From contig WJXW01000002.1 in NCBI GenBank assembly GCA_015832175.1, positions 1 to 64,000 of the forward strand: a stretch of 64,000 bases of DNA, read 5' to 3'. Below the pieces are notes generated by a model, which was not told where the DNA came from, ran no database searches, and worked only from the letters and a program-made list of their open reading frames with translations. Origin of the DNA: Paraphaeosphaeria minitans. Taxonomy: Eukaryota; Ascomycota; Dothideomycetes; Pleosporales; Didymosphaeriaceae. Position 1 is the stretch's first letter; every line of letters starts with the position of its first letter. Positions 25,301 through 36,526 of this stretch are shown here, one piece after another. A program made the position numbers and the translations under genes.

Positions 25301-27415
25301 AGCTTTTATAGCACCCTTCGCATTAAACTTAAGAAATGTAAGTTTAACGTTAAATAACTTAAATTCCTAGGACACATTATTACTATAGAAGGAATTAAGA
25401 TAGCACTAAGTAAAGTTAAATGCATTAAGAACTAGCTAATACTAAAGATAGCCAAAAACATCTAAGAATTCTTAGAATTCTATAGATTTAACTAACAATT
25501 TATCTAAGATTACGTAAAAGTTATAATACCTTTAATAAATCTTACAAAGAAGGACATACCCTTTAAATAAATAAATAAGTGTAGAATGTTATTTTAACTC
25601 CTTAAGATAGTATGTATTATAGAACCTATCCTTGTTTATTTTAGAAGTGATGAACTACTGCGCTTTAAAACAGACGCTAACAATCTTACGCTAGGCGCCT
25701 ACGCTAAACAAGAATATAATAGTAAATAGCACCTAATTGCCTATTACTTATGCAAATTTAATAACACTGAAACACGATACAACGTACATAATAAAGAACT
25801 TTATGCTATTATTAAAGCTTTAAAGCACTAGAGGATCTATATACTTAGTTACTTAACGCTAGAAATCTATACAGATTATAAGAACCTTCTAAGGTTCACA
25901 ATAACAAAAAAACTTACGCTATAATAACAAAGATAGTTATAAACTACTAGGTAGTATAAGTTTAAAATTATTTATGTAGCTAGGAAAGAAAATGGCAGAG
26001 CAGACGCTCTTGGCTAACAAAGTAATCTAGTAGGAGAAAAGGCAAAAACCTTCTCTGTAATCTTTCGCAAAGCTAAAGATAGATCTCTAGAGCTAATAGT
26101 AGAACTAAATTAACTTTTAGTAATTAACTAAGAAGTTCTAGAACATCTACAGACTAAGATTATCTAATAATACTATAATAACCCTATGTATGGACACCTA
26201 GGTATTACGAAAACAATAGAACTTATCTAAAGGAATTACACCTTTAAAGGAATTAAGAAAGCTGTAATAACTTATATCTATAAATGTGTAGAATATTAAA
26301 GAAATAAACATAGTATATATCTTAAATATAGAGAGATGTAAGTAATTAGAATACTAATAGCACTATAGGAAGACATTACTATAGATTTTGTCACAGGAAT
26401 TCTAAACTCTAAGAATCTAATAACAGGAATTAAATACGACAGTATACTGGTAATAGTCTACTAACTAACTAAGTATGTTAAGCTTATTCCATGCCTTAAA
26501 AGAATAATAATAAAGGAACTTACTTTTCTTATTCTAGACTAACTAATTAGACACCACAGAATTCTAAAAACAATTATTAGCAATAGAGATAAGCTCTTCA
26601 CGTTAAATTATTAGATAACGCTTATAGCCCTGCTTAGAATAAAACGAAAGCTATTAACAGCTTACTATTTATAAATAGATAGACAGACAGAACGTACAAA
26701 CTAAACTATAGAAACGTACCTACGCATCTACTATAATAGTTAGAAGAATAACTAGGTTTTATTACTACCTATAGTACAGTTGGCCTATAATAACAAAGTA
26801 TTAGCAGCATTAGGACATATACTATTCTATGTAAACTATAGAAGACACCCACATCTCTTTAATTAACAATTTCCTACAATAATCAAAGTAAAAGAAGCCA
26901 TAGATATAGTAGGAAATATAAAGAAAATACACTAATAACTCTAAGAGAATCTTAAAAAAGCTTAGTAGTAATTAATTTTATATTAAAATTAAAAATAAAA
27001 AATAGCACCTTAGCTAAAGAAGGGGGATAAAGCATATCTACTTACAAAGAACCTTTAAACTTAAAAGAAAAAACATAAGAAACTAGATTATATTAAGGTT
27101 AGACTATTTTACATTTCTAAGTAAATATTACTAGTAAACTATAAGTTAGAACTACCGCCAGATGCAAAGATACACCTAGTATTCTATGTATTACTACTAG
27201 AACTAGTAGATCCTAATACACTAGTTGAAACCACCTTCTACCACTAGACTAAGGAAGAAAACAAATTTAAGGTTAAAAGAATTCTAGAATACAATTAGCA
27301 TAACAACGCGTATCTTATTAAGTAGAAAGGTTACTTACACAGCAAAAACACCTAGGAACTAAAGAACTACCTAAGAAACTATTAACAAAAGATTAGAGAA
27401 TTCCACTAATAACCT
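22346..27415 (+). pseudogene. gag-pol of A2, with the RT active site deleted
   Basis: The gag zinc knuckle lies at 23230-23271 and reads CFIYSKLGHIARNC, with its second Cys mutated to Tyr. The protease remnant (ALIDLRVERNFI) lies near 24305-24350. RT starts at about 25030. Compared with A and E, about 170 bp are missing at about 25311-25320, removing the YxDD box and its surroundings. RNase H lies at about 25600-26020, integrase at about 26100-26990 and the chromodomain at about 27250-27410 (VKRILEYNQHNNAYLIK). Stops at former Gln and Trp codons are frequent. The copy is dead both by RIP and by the deletion. Confidence 0.85.
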
Positions 27416-27419
27416 ACAC

Positions 27420-28075
27420 AGTATAATAATATTCGTACCTAAGATAGTAAAGGCACTAGATTATCCTAGAATTTTAATAGGAAATCCTTAAAAGCGCTCT
27501 ATGTTGCAGGGGACAAGAAGGGACCTAAAAGAGTCTTATTAACTACTAGATTAATAGCCTTATAAAATTTAGCCTCCTTAATGTTCTTCTCCTTAACTAC
27601 TATTATATCCTTAGCACGCTTATCTAGTAAGTCTATTTGCTAACGTAACTAATCTTTATGTACGCGTATAACCTATAATTTCTCTAACACCTCTTTATAG
27701 GCCTTAAACGTAGCCTCTTACGTTTCTCTTAACTCTTTTATCTACACACGCAATTTCTCTTTCTTTACTAATAAACGCTTAAACTTAGACTCTAAAACGT
27801 GCATATTATAATATTAACCTTAATAAACATATTCCCTACATTTTCTAGACTAAACGTAAATCTTATAAACACAGTTATATTTTGTATATATTAAGTATTT
27901 CTTAACTATAACTTCGCTAAAGGAGTTAATAAAATTAGTTAGGTATAAGCAATAGGTAGTGCTAGACTTAGAAAGTTATTAGGGTATAATATAAGTAAGC
28001 TAACGCTACTTATAACGTAAGGCGAGCTCTAGTTATAACTAGGCATAAGACATAGTTATATAATTTAAGGACAAA
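27420..28075 (-). pseudogene. Antisense Cys-rich/coiled-coil ORF of A2
   Basis: The region between the chromodomain and the 3' LTR reads as protein on the strand opposite to pol. An N-terminal Cys-containing segment (SRKCREYVYQGQYYN, with Tyr probably replacing Cys) is followed by about 100 residues of charged coiled coil (VKKEKLRVQIKELRE, then IDLLDKRAKDIIVVKEKNIKEA). Stops are few in this frame compared with the others. I do not know the function. The architecture recurs in E and A and, in part, in the 50-kb relic. Confidence 0.6.
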
Positions 28076-28096
28076 TCCTAGTAAGAAGGGAGATAA

Positions 28097-28507
28097 TATT
28101 AAGATCTAAAGGCTAGGCCTCCTAGGATCTTTATATATATCTATATTTATTGTTTAAGTGACACGGCACGAAAGGTCACGTAATCTAATTAGTATAATTA
28201 GAGCGCCAAGACAACTAATTAGACTAAGCACTTAATATACTAAGTAACTAATTAGTGCTTAATTAGTTTAATTAGAGCGATTAGTCCACTAATCGCTTAA
28301 AGTATATAGGAACGCGAGGATGGGCTCTCTATACTTATGTTTAATCTGTTTATTAATCTATTGTTTAGATTCTAGTAGACTAAATTGTTAACTTATTACA
28401 CTTCGCAAGATACTATTGTATTAATAAGACCTTCCACCTTCTGTAAGTACTCCTGCCTAAGAACTAACCTTAACCCTTTAGGACTAGCTACCCTCTTAGA
28501 TTTAACA
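28097..28507 (+). repeat. 3' LTR of A2 (type 1)
   Basis: 411 bp, from tattaagatctaaagg (TG mutated to TA) to gatttaaca. The target duplication tatac follows directly. Confidence 0.9.
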
Positions 28508-28512
28508 TATAC

Positions 28513-28702
28513 TAGCTTAGATTTATTTCTTTTAAGGGTCTTATAGACAACTAGTATAAGCTTAGAGTACCTAGCGCGTATTAATAAAGCGTATGTAGTA
28601 TAGGTACTGTAGATTTCTAACGCATTACACAAATATAGTAATGTATTTAATAAAAAAGCAGTGTCTACTCTACTAAATTTTAAGAAATCTAATTATGCTA
28701 TC
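28513..28702 (+). pseudogene. Element C, gag-pol junction segment
   Basis: The frame reads a protease-to-RT linker ending YSNVFNKKAVSTLLNFKKS and NYAI. It then continues, after the solo LTR, into the RT start. The YxDVF-like segment is typical of the pre-RT region in Ty3/gypsy. Confidence 0.75.
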
Positions 28703-28940
28703 TATTAGTTTGGCTTAATCTGCAATTAAGCATTTAAGGGTTAATAGTATACTATTGTATAAAGGGTAAGAAGTAGGTTTAATTAATTACGTCTAGTCTA
28801 TCGTACAAAGGGGCACTAAGGGCTTTATGAAGTCTCCGCCTCTTAGCGCTGACCTAAGTAGTGGGTCCTTATGCGGGTCCCTACAGGTAGGCAGGCCCCC
28901 ACTTTACCTAGTGCTACTTGTACGATAAACTGTACAGACA
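28703..28940 (-). repeat. Solo copia LTR
   Basis: 238-bp form with a single 74-bp unit, from tattagtttggctt (mutated tgttgg) to gtacagaca. It is flanked by an exact 5-bp duplication, ctatc (28698-28702 and 28941-28945). With no internal DNA and an intact target duplication, it arose by LTR-LTR recombination within one element. Confidence 0.92.
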
Positions 28941-29837
28941 CTATCCCTATTATAGAGGGAAAGGAACCTCCTTATAGACTACTCTATAATCTCTTAGAGC
29001 GGAAGCTTAAGGTACTTTAGGAGTATTTAGAAGATACTTTAAAAAAGGGATAGATTAAGTATAGTACTAGCCTAGCTAGAGCACTAATTCAATTTACCCC
29101 TAAAAAAGATAGTACACTATAGCTTTATATAGATTATTAGGGCTTTAACGTAATTACTATTAAGAATTATTACTTACTACCCTTAGTTAGAGAGACGCTT
29201 AACTACCTATTAGGTAAATACTACTATACGATTCTTAATCTTCGCAACGCCTACTATAGAATTTAGATCTAGATAAGAGACAAGTAAAAAACTATATTCT
29301 AAACTCGCTATAGCTACTTTAAATACTTAGTAATACTATTTAGCTTAACTAATGCCCGTACGAGCTTCTAGGCATATATTAATAAAGCACTAGCACTACA
29401 CCTAGATTACATATATATTGTGTACCTAGATAATATACTTATCTATACCTATAATAAGGGTCTTACACTTTATTAGCGCGCTATTTACACTGTGCTTAAA
29501 TTACTACGTAAGGCTAAACTTTTTATTAATTTAACTAAGTGATTTTCGCTTTAGATAAAGTCTACTTCCTTAGTTTTATTATAACTACGTAAGGAATCTG
29601 CGCTAATCCTATATATATAGTAACTATTATAGAATGGCTATAGCTAACTAGTATCTAAGAGCTCTAGTTATTTCTAGGCTTTATAAACTTTTATAGGCGA
29701 TTTATTAAAGTATATACGTAAGAAACCGCTCCTCTCTTAGACCTACTTAAAAAGAACTAAGTGTTCTAATAGTGAGTAAAAGCTAATAATACTTTTAAAA
29801 TACTTAAAACGCGCTTCTTAAGTACGCCTATTCTACG
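28941..29837 (+). pseudogene. Element C, reverse transcriptase and start of RNase H
   Basis: The frame gives a clear Ty3/gypsy RT: PLYNLSERKLKVLREYLED, then LYIDYQGFN, then LRNAYYRIQI. The catalytic box reads YLDN at 29423-29434, from YLDD. RNase H begins at about 29780 and is cut by E at 29837. Confidence 0.88.
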
Positions 29838-30278
29838 TGTTAAATCCAAGAGGGTAGCTAGTCCTAAAGGGTTAAGGTTGGTTCTTAGGCAGGAGTACTT
29901 ATAGAAGATAGAAGGTCTTATTAATATAATAGTATCTTACAAAGTGTAATAAGTTAATAATTTAGTCTACTAGAATCTAAATAATAGATTAATAAACAGA
30001 TTAAATATAAGTATAAGAAGCTTATTCTTGCGTTCTTATATACTAAGTAGTCCTACACGTCCCAGAATCCTATACGTCCTAGAGTCCCATACGTCCCAGA
30101 GTCCCATACGTCCTAGAGTTCCATACGTCCTAGAGTTCCTGTATAGGCGAGGCCCGTGCGGTCCTTAGGACCCTTAGGACCTGTAACCTATTATCTAACT
30201 ACTTAGTTAGCTAACTTTAGTAGACTAGTAGTCTAATAAGCTCGCGCCTTACTGCTTACGCGTAGCTAGATCCTAATA
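29838..30278 (-). repeat. 3' LTR of E (type 2)
   Basis: On the plus strand it runs from tgttaaatccaagaggg to gatcctaata. The half near 29838-30040 matches the type-1 LTR. The other half (U3) is unrelated to type 1 and carries the 18-bp repeats and a GC-rich end. Confidence 0.9.
30051..30140. repeat. 18-bp tandem repeats in type-2 U3
   Basis: Five to six copies of a unit close to catacgtcctagagtcc. The same array is at about 36298-36387 in the other E LTR, and a decayed version lies at about 43000-43110. Repeats in U3 are commonly promoter or enhancer blocks; that role is inference. Confidence 0.85.
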
Positions 30279-30364
30279 TTATCTTTCCCCTCTAAGCTTA
30301 ATATCCTTATAAGTTAACTACCTATAAAGTTATTATCTTATTCTATCTAATATTACTATAGTTA

Positions 30365-30890
30365 AGCTAATTATCTTAAGAAAGACTGCGTTTTTATAAT
30401 AGTTACCTATTTATACTGCGCTAAGAAAAAATATACTTATTATCTTTCTTTTTTACACTTTTAGTGTACTAACTACGTTAGATAGGGAAACTAGAAGTGT
30501 AAGCCTAAGGAGATCCTTTTACTAGATTATTTAAAAATAGATGCTAAAATAGAGAGGTTAGAAAAGTTAGAGGCTAAAGAGAAGGCAAAGCTCTATATTA
30601 AGAAAGAGCTAGCTAAGGTAGCTCTCCTTTACACCTATTAGGTGTAAAAGAAGATAGCGCGCTTACGCAATTAGTAAAAGAAATTATATTAAAAAGAATA
30701 AGAGTTATTTAATTATAGTATAAGTACTATAGATAAGTTAGAAGCGCTTAAGGCGTAGGAGGAGTTAGCGTAGGCTACTGCGTTAATAAATCCTAACGCG
30801 CTGTTAGGCGCTAAGGTAATTAACTAGTCTATTTTGTAGGCTAGCCCTTATACTAGTAGTAATTCCTAGGTGCGTCCTAGTTGTTTCTAG
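30365..30890 (+). pseudogene. Antisense Cys-rich/coiled-coil ORF of E
   Basis: One plus-strand frame, opposite to E pol, stays protein-like. First comes a Cys-rich segment: KKDCVFIIV, then YLYCAKKK, then CTNYV-R-GN-KC with two stops at former Arg/Gln/Trp codons. This is CX2CX6C if Tyr is restored to Cys. It is followed by a long charged coiled coil (KIDAKIERLEKLEAKEKAK and on to FNYSISTIDKLEALKAQEEL). The frame has few stops compared with pol. Function unknown. Related in layout to 27420-28075, and clearly the same gene as 42242-42859. Confidence 0.65.
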
Positions 30891-30899
30891 TAGAATTTC

Positions 30900-33800
30900 T
30901 TAATTTTTTGCTAACAGTTTCCTAGATTGTTTTTTAGTTCCTAGGTGTTTTCGCTATGTAGGTAACCTTTCTACTTAATAAGGTACGTATTGTTATACTA
31001 ATTATATTCTAGAATTCTTTTAACCTTAAATTTATTTTCTTTCTTAGTCTAGTAGTAGAAGGTAGTTTTAACTGGTGTATTAGGGTCTGCTAGTTCTAGT
31101 AGTGATACGTAGAATACTAGGTGTATCTTTGCATCTAGCAGTAGTTCTAACTTATAGTTCACTAGTAATATTTACTTAGAAATGTAAAATAGTCTAACCT
31201 TAATATAATCTAGTTTCTTATGTTTCTTTTTTTAAGTTTAAAGGTTCTTTATAAGCAGATATGCTTTATCCCCCTTCTTTAGCTAAGGTGTTATTTTTTA
31301 TTTTTAGTTTTAGTATAAAATTAATTGCTGCTAAGCTTTCTTAAGATTCTCTTAGAGTTGTTAGTGTATTTTCTTTATATTTTCTGCTATATCTATAGCT
31401 TCTTTTACTTTAATTGTTGTAGGAAATTGTTGGTTAAAGAGATATAGGTGTCTTCTATAGTTTATATAGAATAGTGTATGTTCTAATACTACTAATACTT
31501 TATTATTATAGGCTAACTATGCTATAGGTAGTAATAAAACCTAGTTATTCTTCTAACTATTATAGTAGATGCGTAGGTACGTTTCTATAGTTTAGTTTGT
31601 ACGTTCTGTCTGTCTGTCTATTTATAGATAGTAAGCTATTAATAATTTTTGTTTTATTCTAAGTAGTGCTATAAGCGTTGTCTAATAATTTAATGTAAAG
31701 AGCTTATCTCTATTACTAATAATTATTTTTAGGATTCCGTAGTGTCTAATTAGTTAGTCTAGGATAAGAAAAGTAAGTTCCTTTACTATTATTCTTTTAA
31801 GGCATAGAATAAGCTTAATATACTTAGTTAGTCTGTAGACTACTACTAGTATACTATTGTATTTGATTCCTGTTGTTAGATCCTTAGAGTTTAGAATTCC
31901 TATAACAAAATCTATAGCAATATCTTTCTATAGTGCTATTGGTATTCTAATTGCTTACATTTCTCTATATTTAAGATGTGTGCTGTGTTTATTTCTCTAG
32001 TATTCTGTATATTTATAGATATAAGTTATTATAGCCTCCTTAATTCCTTTAAAGGTGTAGTTTCTTTAAATAAGTTTTATTATCTTTGTGATGCCTAGGT
32101 GTCTGTATATAGGGTTATTGTGGTATTGTTAGATGATCTTAGTCTATAGATGTTCTAGAACTTCTTAGTTAATTACTAAAAGTTAATTTAGTTCTGCTGT
32201 TAGTTCTAGAGATCTATCTTTAGCTTTGCGAAGGATTGCAGAGAAGGTTTTTACCTTTTCTCTTACTAGATTACTTTGTTAGCTAAGAGTGTCTGCTCTG
32301 CTATTTTCTTTTCTAGCTACATAGATAATTTTAAACTTGTACTGTTTAGTGGTCTATAACTATCTTTGTTATTATAGCGTAAGTTTTTTTGTTGTTATGA
32401 ACCTTAGAAGGTTCTTGTAATTTGTGTAGATTTCTAGCGTTAAGTAACTAAGCGTATAAATCCTCTAGTGCTTTAAGGCTTTAATAATAGCGTAGAGTTC
32501 CTTATTATATATATTGTATTGTGTTTCGGCGTTATTGAATTTGCATAAGTAATAGGTAATTAGGTGCTATTTACTATTACGTTTTTATTTAGCGTAGGCG
32601 CCTAGAGTAAGATCGCTAGCGTCTGTTTTAAAGCGTAGTGGTTTATCGCTTCTAAAATAAATAAGGATAGGTTCTATAGTACATACTATTTTAAAGAGTT
32701 AGAATAACATTTTACACTTATCTATTTATTTAAAGGGTACGTTCTTCTTTATAAGATTTATTAAAGGTATTGTGACCTTTACGTAATTTTAGATAAATTG
32801 TTAGTTAAATCTATAGAATCCTAAGAATTCTTAGATATTCTTAGCTGTCTTTAGTATTAGCTAGTTCTTAATGTATTTAACTTTACTTAGTGCTATCTTA
32901 ATTCCTTCTATAGTGATAATATGTTCTAGGAATTTAAGTTATTTAACGTTAAACTTGTATTTCTTAAGTTTAATGCGAAGGTATACTTTATCTAGTGCTT
33001 CTAGTACTGTCTATACATACTTAGTGTGGTCTGATTTGTTTTTAGAAAAAACAAGGATATTATCTATATACGTAATAACGAATATGTCTAGATGTTTACA
33101 GAGTACGTTATTAATAAGTGCTATAAAAGCTACTAGTGCGTTTGTAAGTCTAAAAGGCATAACCTTATATTTAAATAGTCTGTAGCGTGATTAAAACGCT
33201 GTTTTCTATTCTTTACCTTTTTTAATTTATATAAGGTAGTAACTATCTCTTAGATCTATTATTATAAATATCTTAGCTTAAGATAGTTAATCTTGTAACT
33301 CTGTAATATTTAGTAGTAGATATTAGTTCTTTATTATTATGTTGTTAAGTTATTAGTAGTTAACGCATAGTCTGTCTAATCCATCCTTTTTCTTAATAAA
33401 TATAAAAGGGCTTACTATAGGTAACTTTAATAGTTATATGTATCCTTTCTTAAGGTTTGTCTTAATAAAATTACGTTTTTTAAGGAGTTCTTCTCCTATC
33501 TTGCTATATAGTAGTCTAAAGGGTGGCATCTTCCCTTCTTCTAGGTCTATTGTAAGATTCTAGGGTTAATGTTCTAGTAGGTTTGCTTTTCTTTCCTTTT
33601 CTGTAAACATATACGTCTATTTCCTATACTCTCTTAGTAAGGTGAGAGGTGTGCTGTTATTCTCTTTTTTACGCTTTTTAACCTAGTAGTTTCTGCCAGC
33701 GTCTGCTAAGGTGTGCTTCTATTTTTTAACTATCTATTATAGTATTATGTTGTTAATAACTCTCTTATCTACTATTATTTTTAGTTAATACATAGGCTTT

Positions 33801-36085
33801 GCTTATAATGTATAATTGCAGTGTTTAAATAATATTTTCTTTATACTCTAGTTAATCTGCGGGTTGTGTATTATTAACTAAGGTAATCCTAAGACTAACT
33901 TATACTTAGATCTTAGTAAGATATCTAAAGTAAGTTCCTCTCTATGTCCTTAGACTGTTATCGTGGTAGTAACCTTCTAGTATATTTAAGGTGTCTTGGG
34001 CATTAGAGATCTATTTGCGACATAGACAATATAGGGTACTTCTTTCTCTAATATTATAAGTCCTACTTATTTTACTATCTAATAAAATATAAAGTTCCTT
34101 CCTACTTCTAAGTCTATAAGAGCTTAAGCCTATATTCTTTTAAGCTATACTAGTAGCTTAACTAATACTATGCTTACTATAGCATTTAATTTAATAAAAG
34201 TGTTTTTTTGTTTAAGTTTAGGCCTAAAAAAGACATCTGTTTGTATAGGTTGTAGTTAAGTTCTAGTGCCTAGTATGCGTTTCTAAGTATCTACTTCTGT
34301 TATTATTCTTAAGTATATAGCTTGTGTAGATTGTTTTCTTCTTCTTCTTCCTGTAAGGATGTTCTTCTGTTTTTCTTCCTACGGTCCTTACTATTCCTAT
34401 ATACTAGTTAAATTAGTAGCTCTGTTATTACTTCTTACGTAGGGCAGTTTACAAAGCTGTCTAAACGTTTAGCTATATAGTAGTATTTGTAGTCTTAGTT
34501 TAGACACGTATACTAGTATAGTTGTATATAGTCTTTGTTAATAAGTATATTATAGCATTTATTGCCCTTTAGCGTAAGGTGAGGAAAGTATTTTACTTAT
34601 TATTTATCCTAGAGGTGTTTATCGTAAGCTACAATAGAGTAGTCTATTCATATCTATCTATAGCGTAGTTTCCTTTTAGGTTATTTCTTATTCTCCTCTT
34701 TCTTCGCCTTATATTATGCGCATATTAGTTCTTCGCAATACATCTATATACAGAATTAGTGTGTAGGATTTTAGTAGTCTAGATAGTACTTTAGTACGTA
34801 GTCTAATTCCTTATTTTTATAGGGTTGCATTCCTTTTAGTGCCTAGTAGGGTTCTATATAGTCCTAAATATTTAGTTTATACTTAGGTGATATAGGGTTG
34901 TCTTCTTCCCGCCTACTTTGTGAGTAAGGAGTAGGAGATCTTAGTATCTCTTCTACGTCTTCTATATTGTGGTATACGTTAGAGTTATCTTCTAGATCTT
35001 TATATAGTTATAAGTTAGGTAAATCTAATCGCTTACTTTGTTCTAGTGTAATATGTTAGTAACTAAATAGCGTTATAATAACTTCCTATTCCTTATTAGG
35101 TTCTTAGTCCTTAATAGTTAGTACATTTAACTTAGTTTAATAGACTTTGTTCTTTAATCTATAGTTCCTAGCTATGTAGCCTAGTTTGCCATATATAAAG
35201 CATTTATAGGTCTTAGTTATTAATTATTAACTTCTATTAGAGACGCGTTTATTAGGCTACTTAGGGCCTATTCTTCCTCCTTTTCTTTTACCTATGTAGT
35301 TAAACTAGACATCTTCTATTAGTTTGTATCTCTAGTAGTTCCTTAGCTATTACTTTTAGACAATTCTAATAAGGTTCTTATAAACTATTTTTGCTAGTTG
35401 TCTAAAGCTTATCGCCCTAGGGTTTTAGTAGAGCTCCTATTGCAGTAAAAACTATTCTTTATTAATTCTAATAGTTTCTTTATATAGTTCTTTAAGGTTA
35501 GTAATTTGTGCACTACTACGCAAGAGTTCCTTATATAGTTTCTATTTAAGTCCTTATTTATATATGTCCTAGAGAGATTTATTGTCCTAGTTAAGTTGCA
35601 CAGCGTACCTATAAACTTAGCTATATACTTAGCTACTAATTATTTCTAAGTTATAGTCTAAATCTTTGCTTTCGCAATAGAGTCCTTATTAGCGATTCTA
35701 AAGAGTTATTTAAGGCATTTTTTAAAGTTATTATAATCCTTAATAATATTAACTATATTAGCGTGCTTATTTACGTAATTGTTGTTATTATTATTATAGT
35801 CCATTCCTAGGTACTTTTTAAGGTAGGGATAGATCTATAATCCTGTATCTCCTTATATATATATTGCTATAAAGATAACTTTCTTCTTATCTTTAAGGGG
35901 TTTGTCTAAGTTAAAGAAGTAGAGGTTTAACTAGAGAATCTAGACGTTAGTTTAAGATTATTTACTAAAGTAGAGATTAGGTTTATGCGCCTTACTACTA
36001 TCCTTTATAGGAGTAATCTTAGTGGCACCTAAAGCTGTAGAAGAGGTAGAAGTTTATAAAGTACTTATATTAAGGGTGTTTAAGA
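30900..36085 (-). pseudogene. gag-pol of E
   Basis: Reading the minus strand from the right, gag lies at about 36080-35150 with a zinc knuckle at about 35160-35210 (several Cys to Tyr). The protease remnant is at about 34170-34100. RT lies at about 33420-32880, with the catalytic YxDD box mutated to YIDN at about 33059-33070. RNase H is at about 32700-32270 and integrase at about 32250-31300. The chromodomain lies at about 31060-30930. It retains the RT segment that A2 has lost. Stops at former Gln and Trp codons are frequent. Confidence 0.85.
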
Positions 36086-36526
36086 TATTAAATCTAAAAG
36101 GGTAGCTAGTCCTAAAGGGTTAAGGTTAGTTCTTAGGTAGGAGTACTTATAGAAGATAGAAGGTCTTATTAATACAATAGTATCTTATAAAGTGTAATAA
36201 GTTAATAATTTAGTCTACTAGAATCTAAACAATAGATTAATAAATAGATTAAATATAAGTATAAGAAGCTTATTCTCGCGTTCCTATATACTAAGTAGTC
36301 CCACACGTCCTAGAATCCTATACGTCCTAGAGTCCTATACGTCCCAGAGTCCTATACGTCCTAGAGTTCCATACGTCCCAGAGTTCCTATACAGGCGAGG
36401 CCCGTGCGGTCCTTAGGACCCTTAGGACCTATAACCTATTATCTAACTGCTTAGTTAGCTAACTCTAGCGGACTGGTGGTCTAATAAGCTCGCGCCCTGC
36501 CGCTCACGCGCGGCCAGATCCTAACA
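36086..36526 (-). repeat. 5' LTR of E (type 2)
   Basis: 441 bp on the plus strand from tattaaatctaaaagg to gatcctaaca, with the least mutated U3 end (cgcgccctgccgctcacgcgcggccag at 36491-36517). The target duplication ctacg follows. Confidence 0.9.

Larger units (their letters stand above)
21935..28507 (+). mobile_element. Chromovirus A2 (Ty3/gypsy), full length, RIP-mutated
   Basis: 6573 bp with two 411-bp type-1 LTRs and an exact 5-bp target duplication, tatac (21930-21934 and 28508-28512). It is inserted in gag-pol of element C. The order is gag, protease, RT, RNase H, integrase, chromodomain, then a minus-strand ORF, a purine tract (aagaagggagataa) and the 3' LTR. Confidence 0.92.
29838..36526 (-). 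mobile_element. Chromovirus E (Ty3/gypsy), full length, minus strand
   Basis: 6689 bp with two 441-bp type-2 LTRs and an exact target duplication, ctacg (29833-29837 and 36527-36531). It is inserted in RNase H of element C. Pol reads on the minus strand and is closely similar to A and A2. An antisense ORF reads on the plus strand next to the left (3') LTR. Confidence 0.92.

Noticed and set aside
28396..28632. 78-aa minus-strand ORF
   Set aside because: It starts in the A2 3' LTR and continues into the mutated linker of element C. The frame has no link to either and is a chance open stretch.
32871..33185. 104-aa plus-strand ORF
   Set aside because: It lies antisense to the RT domain of chromovirus E. 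It is open only because of base composition.
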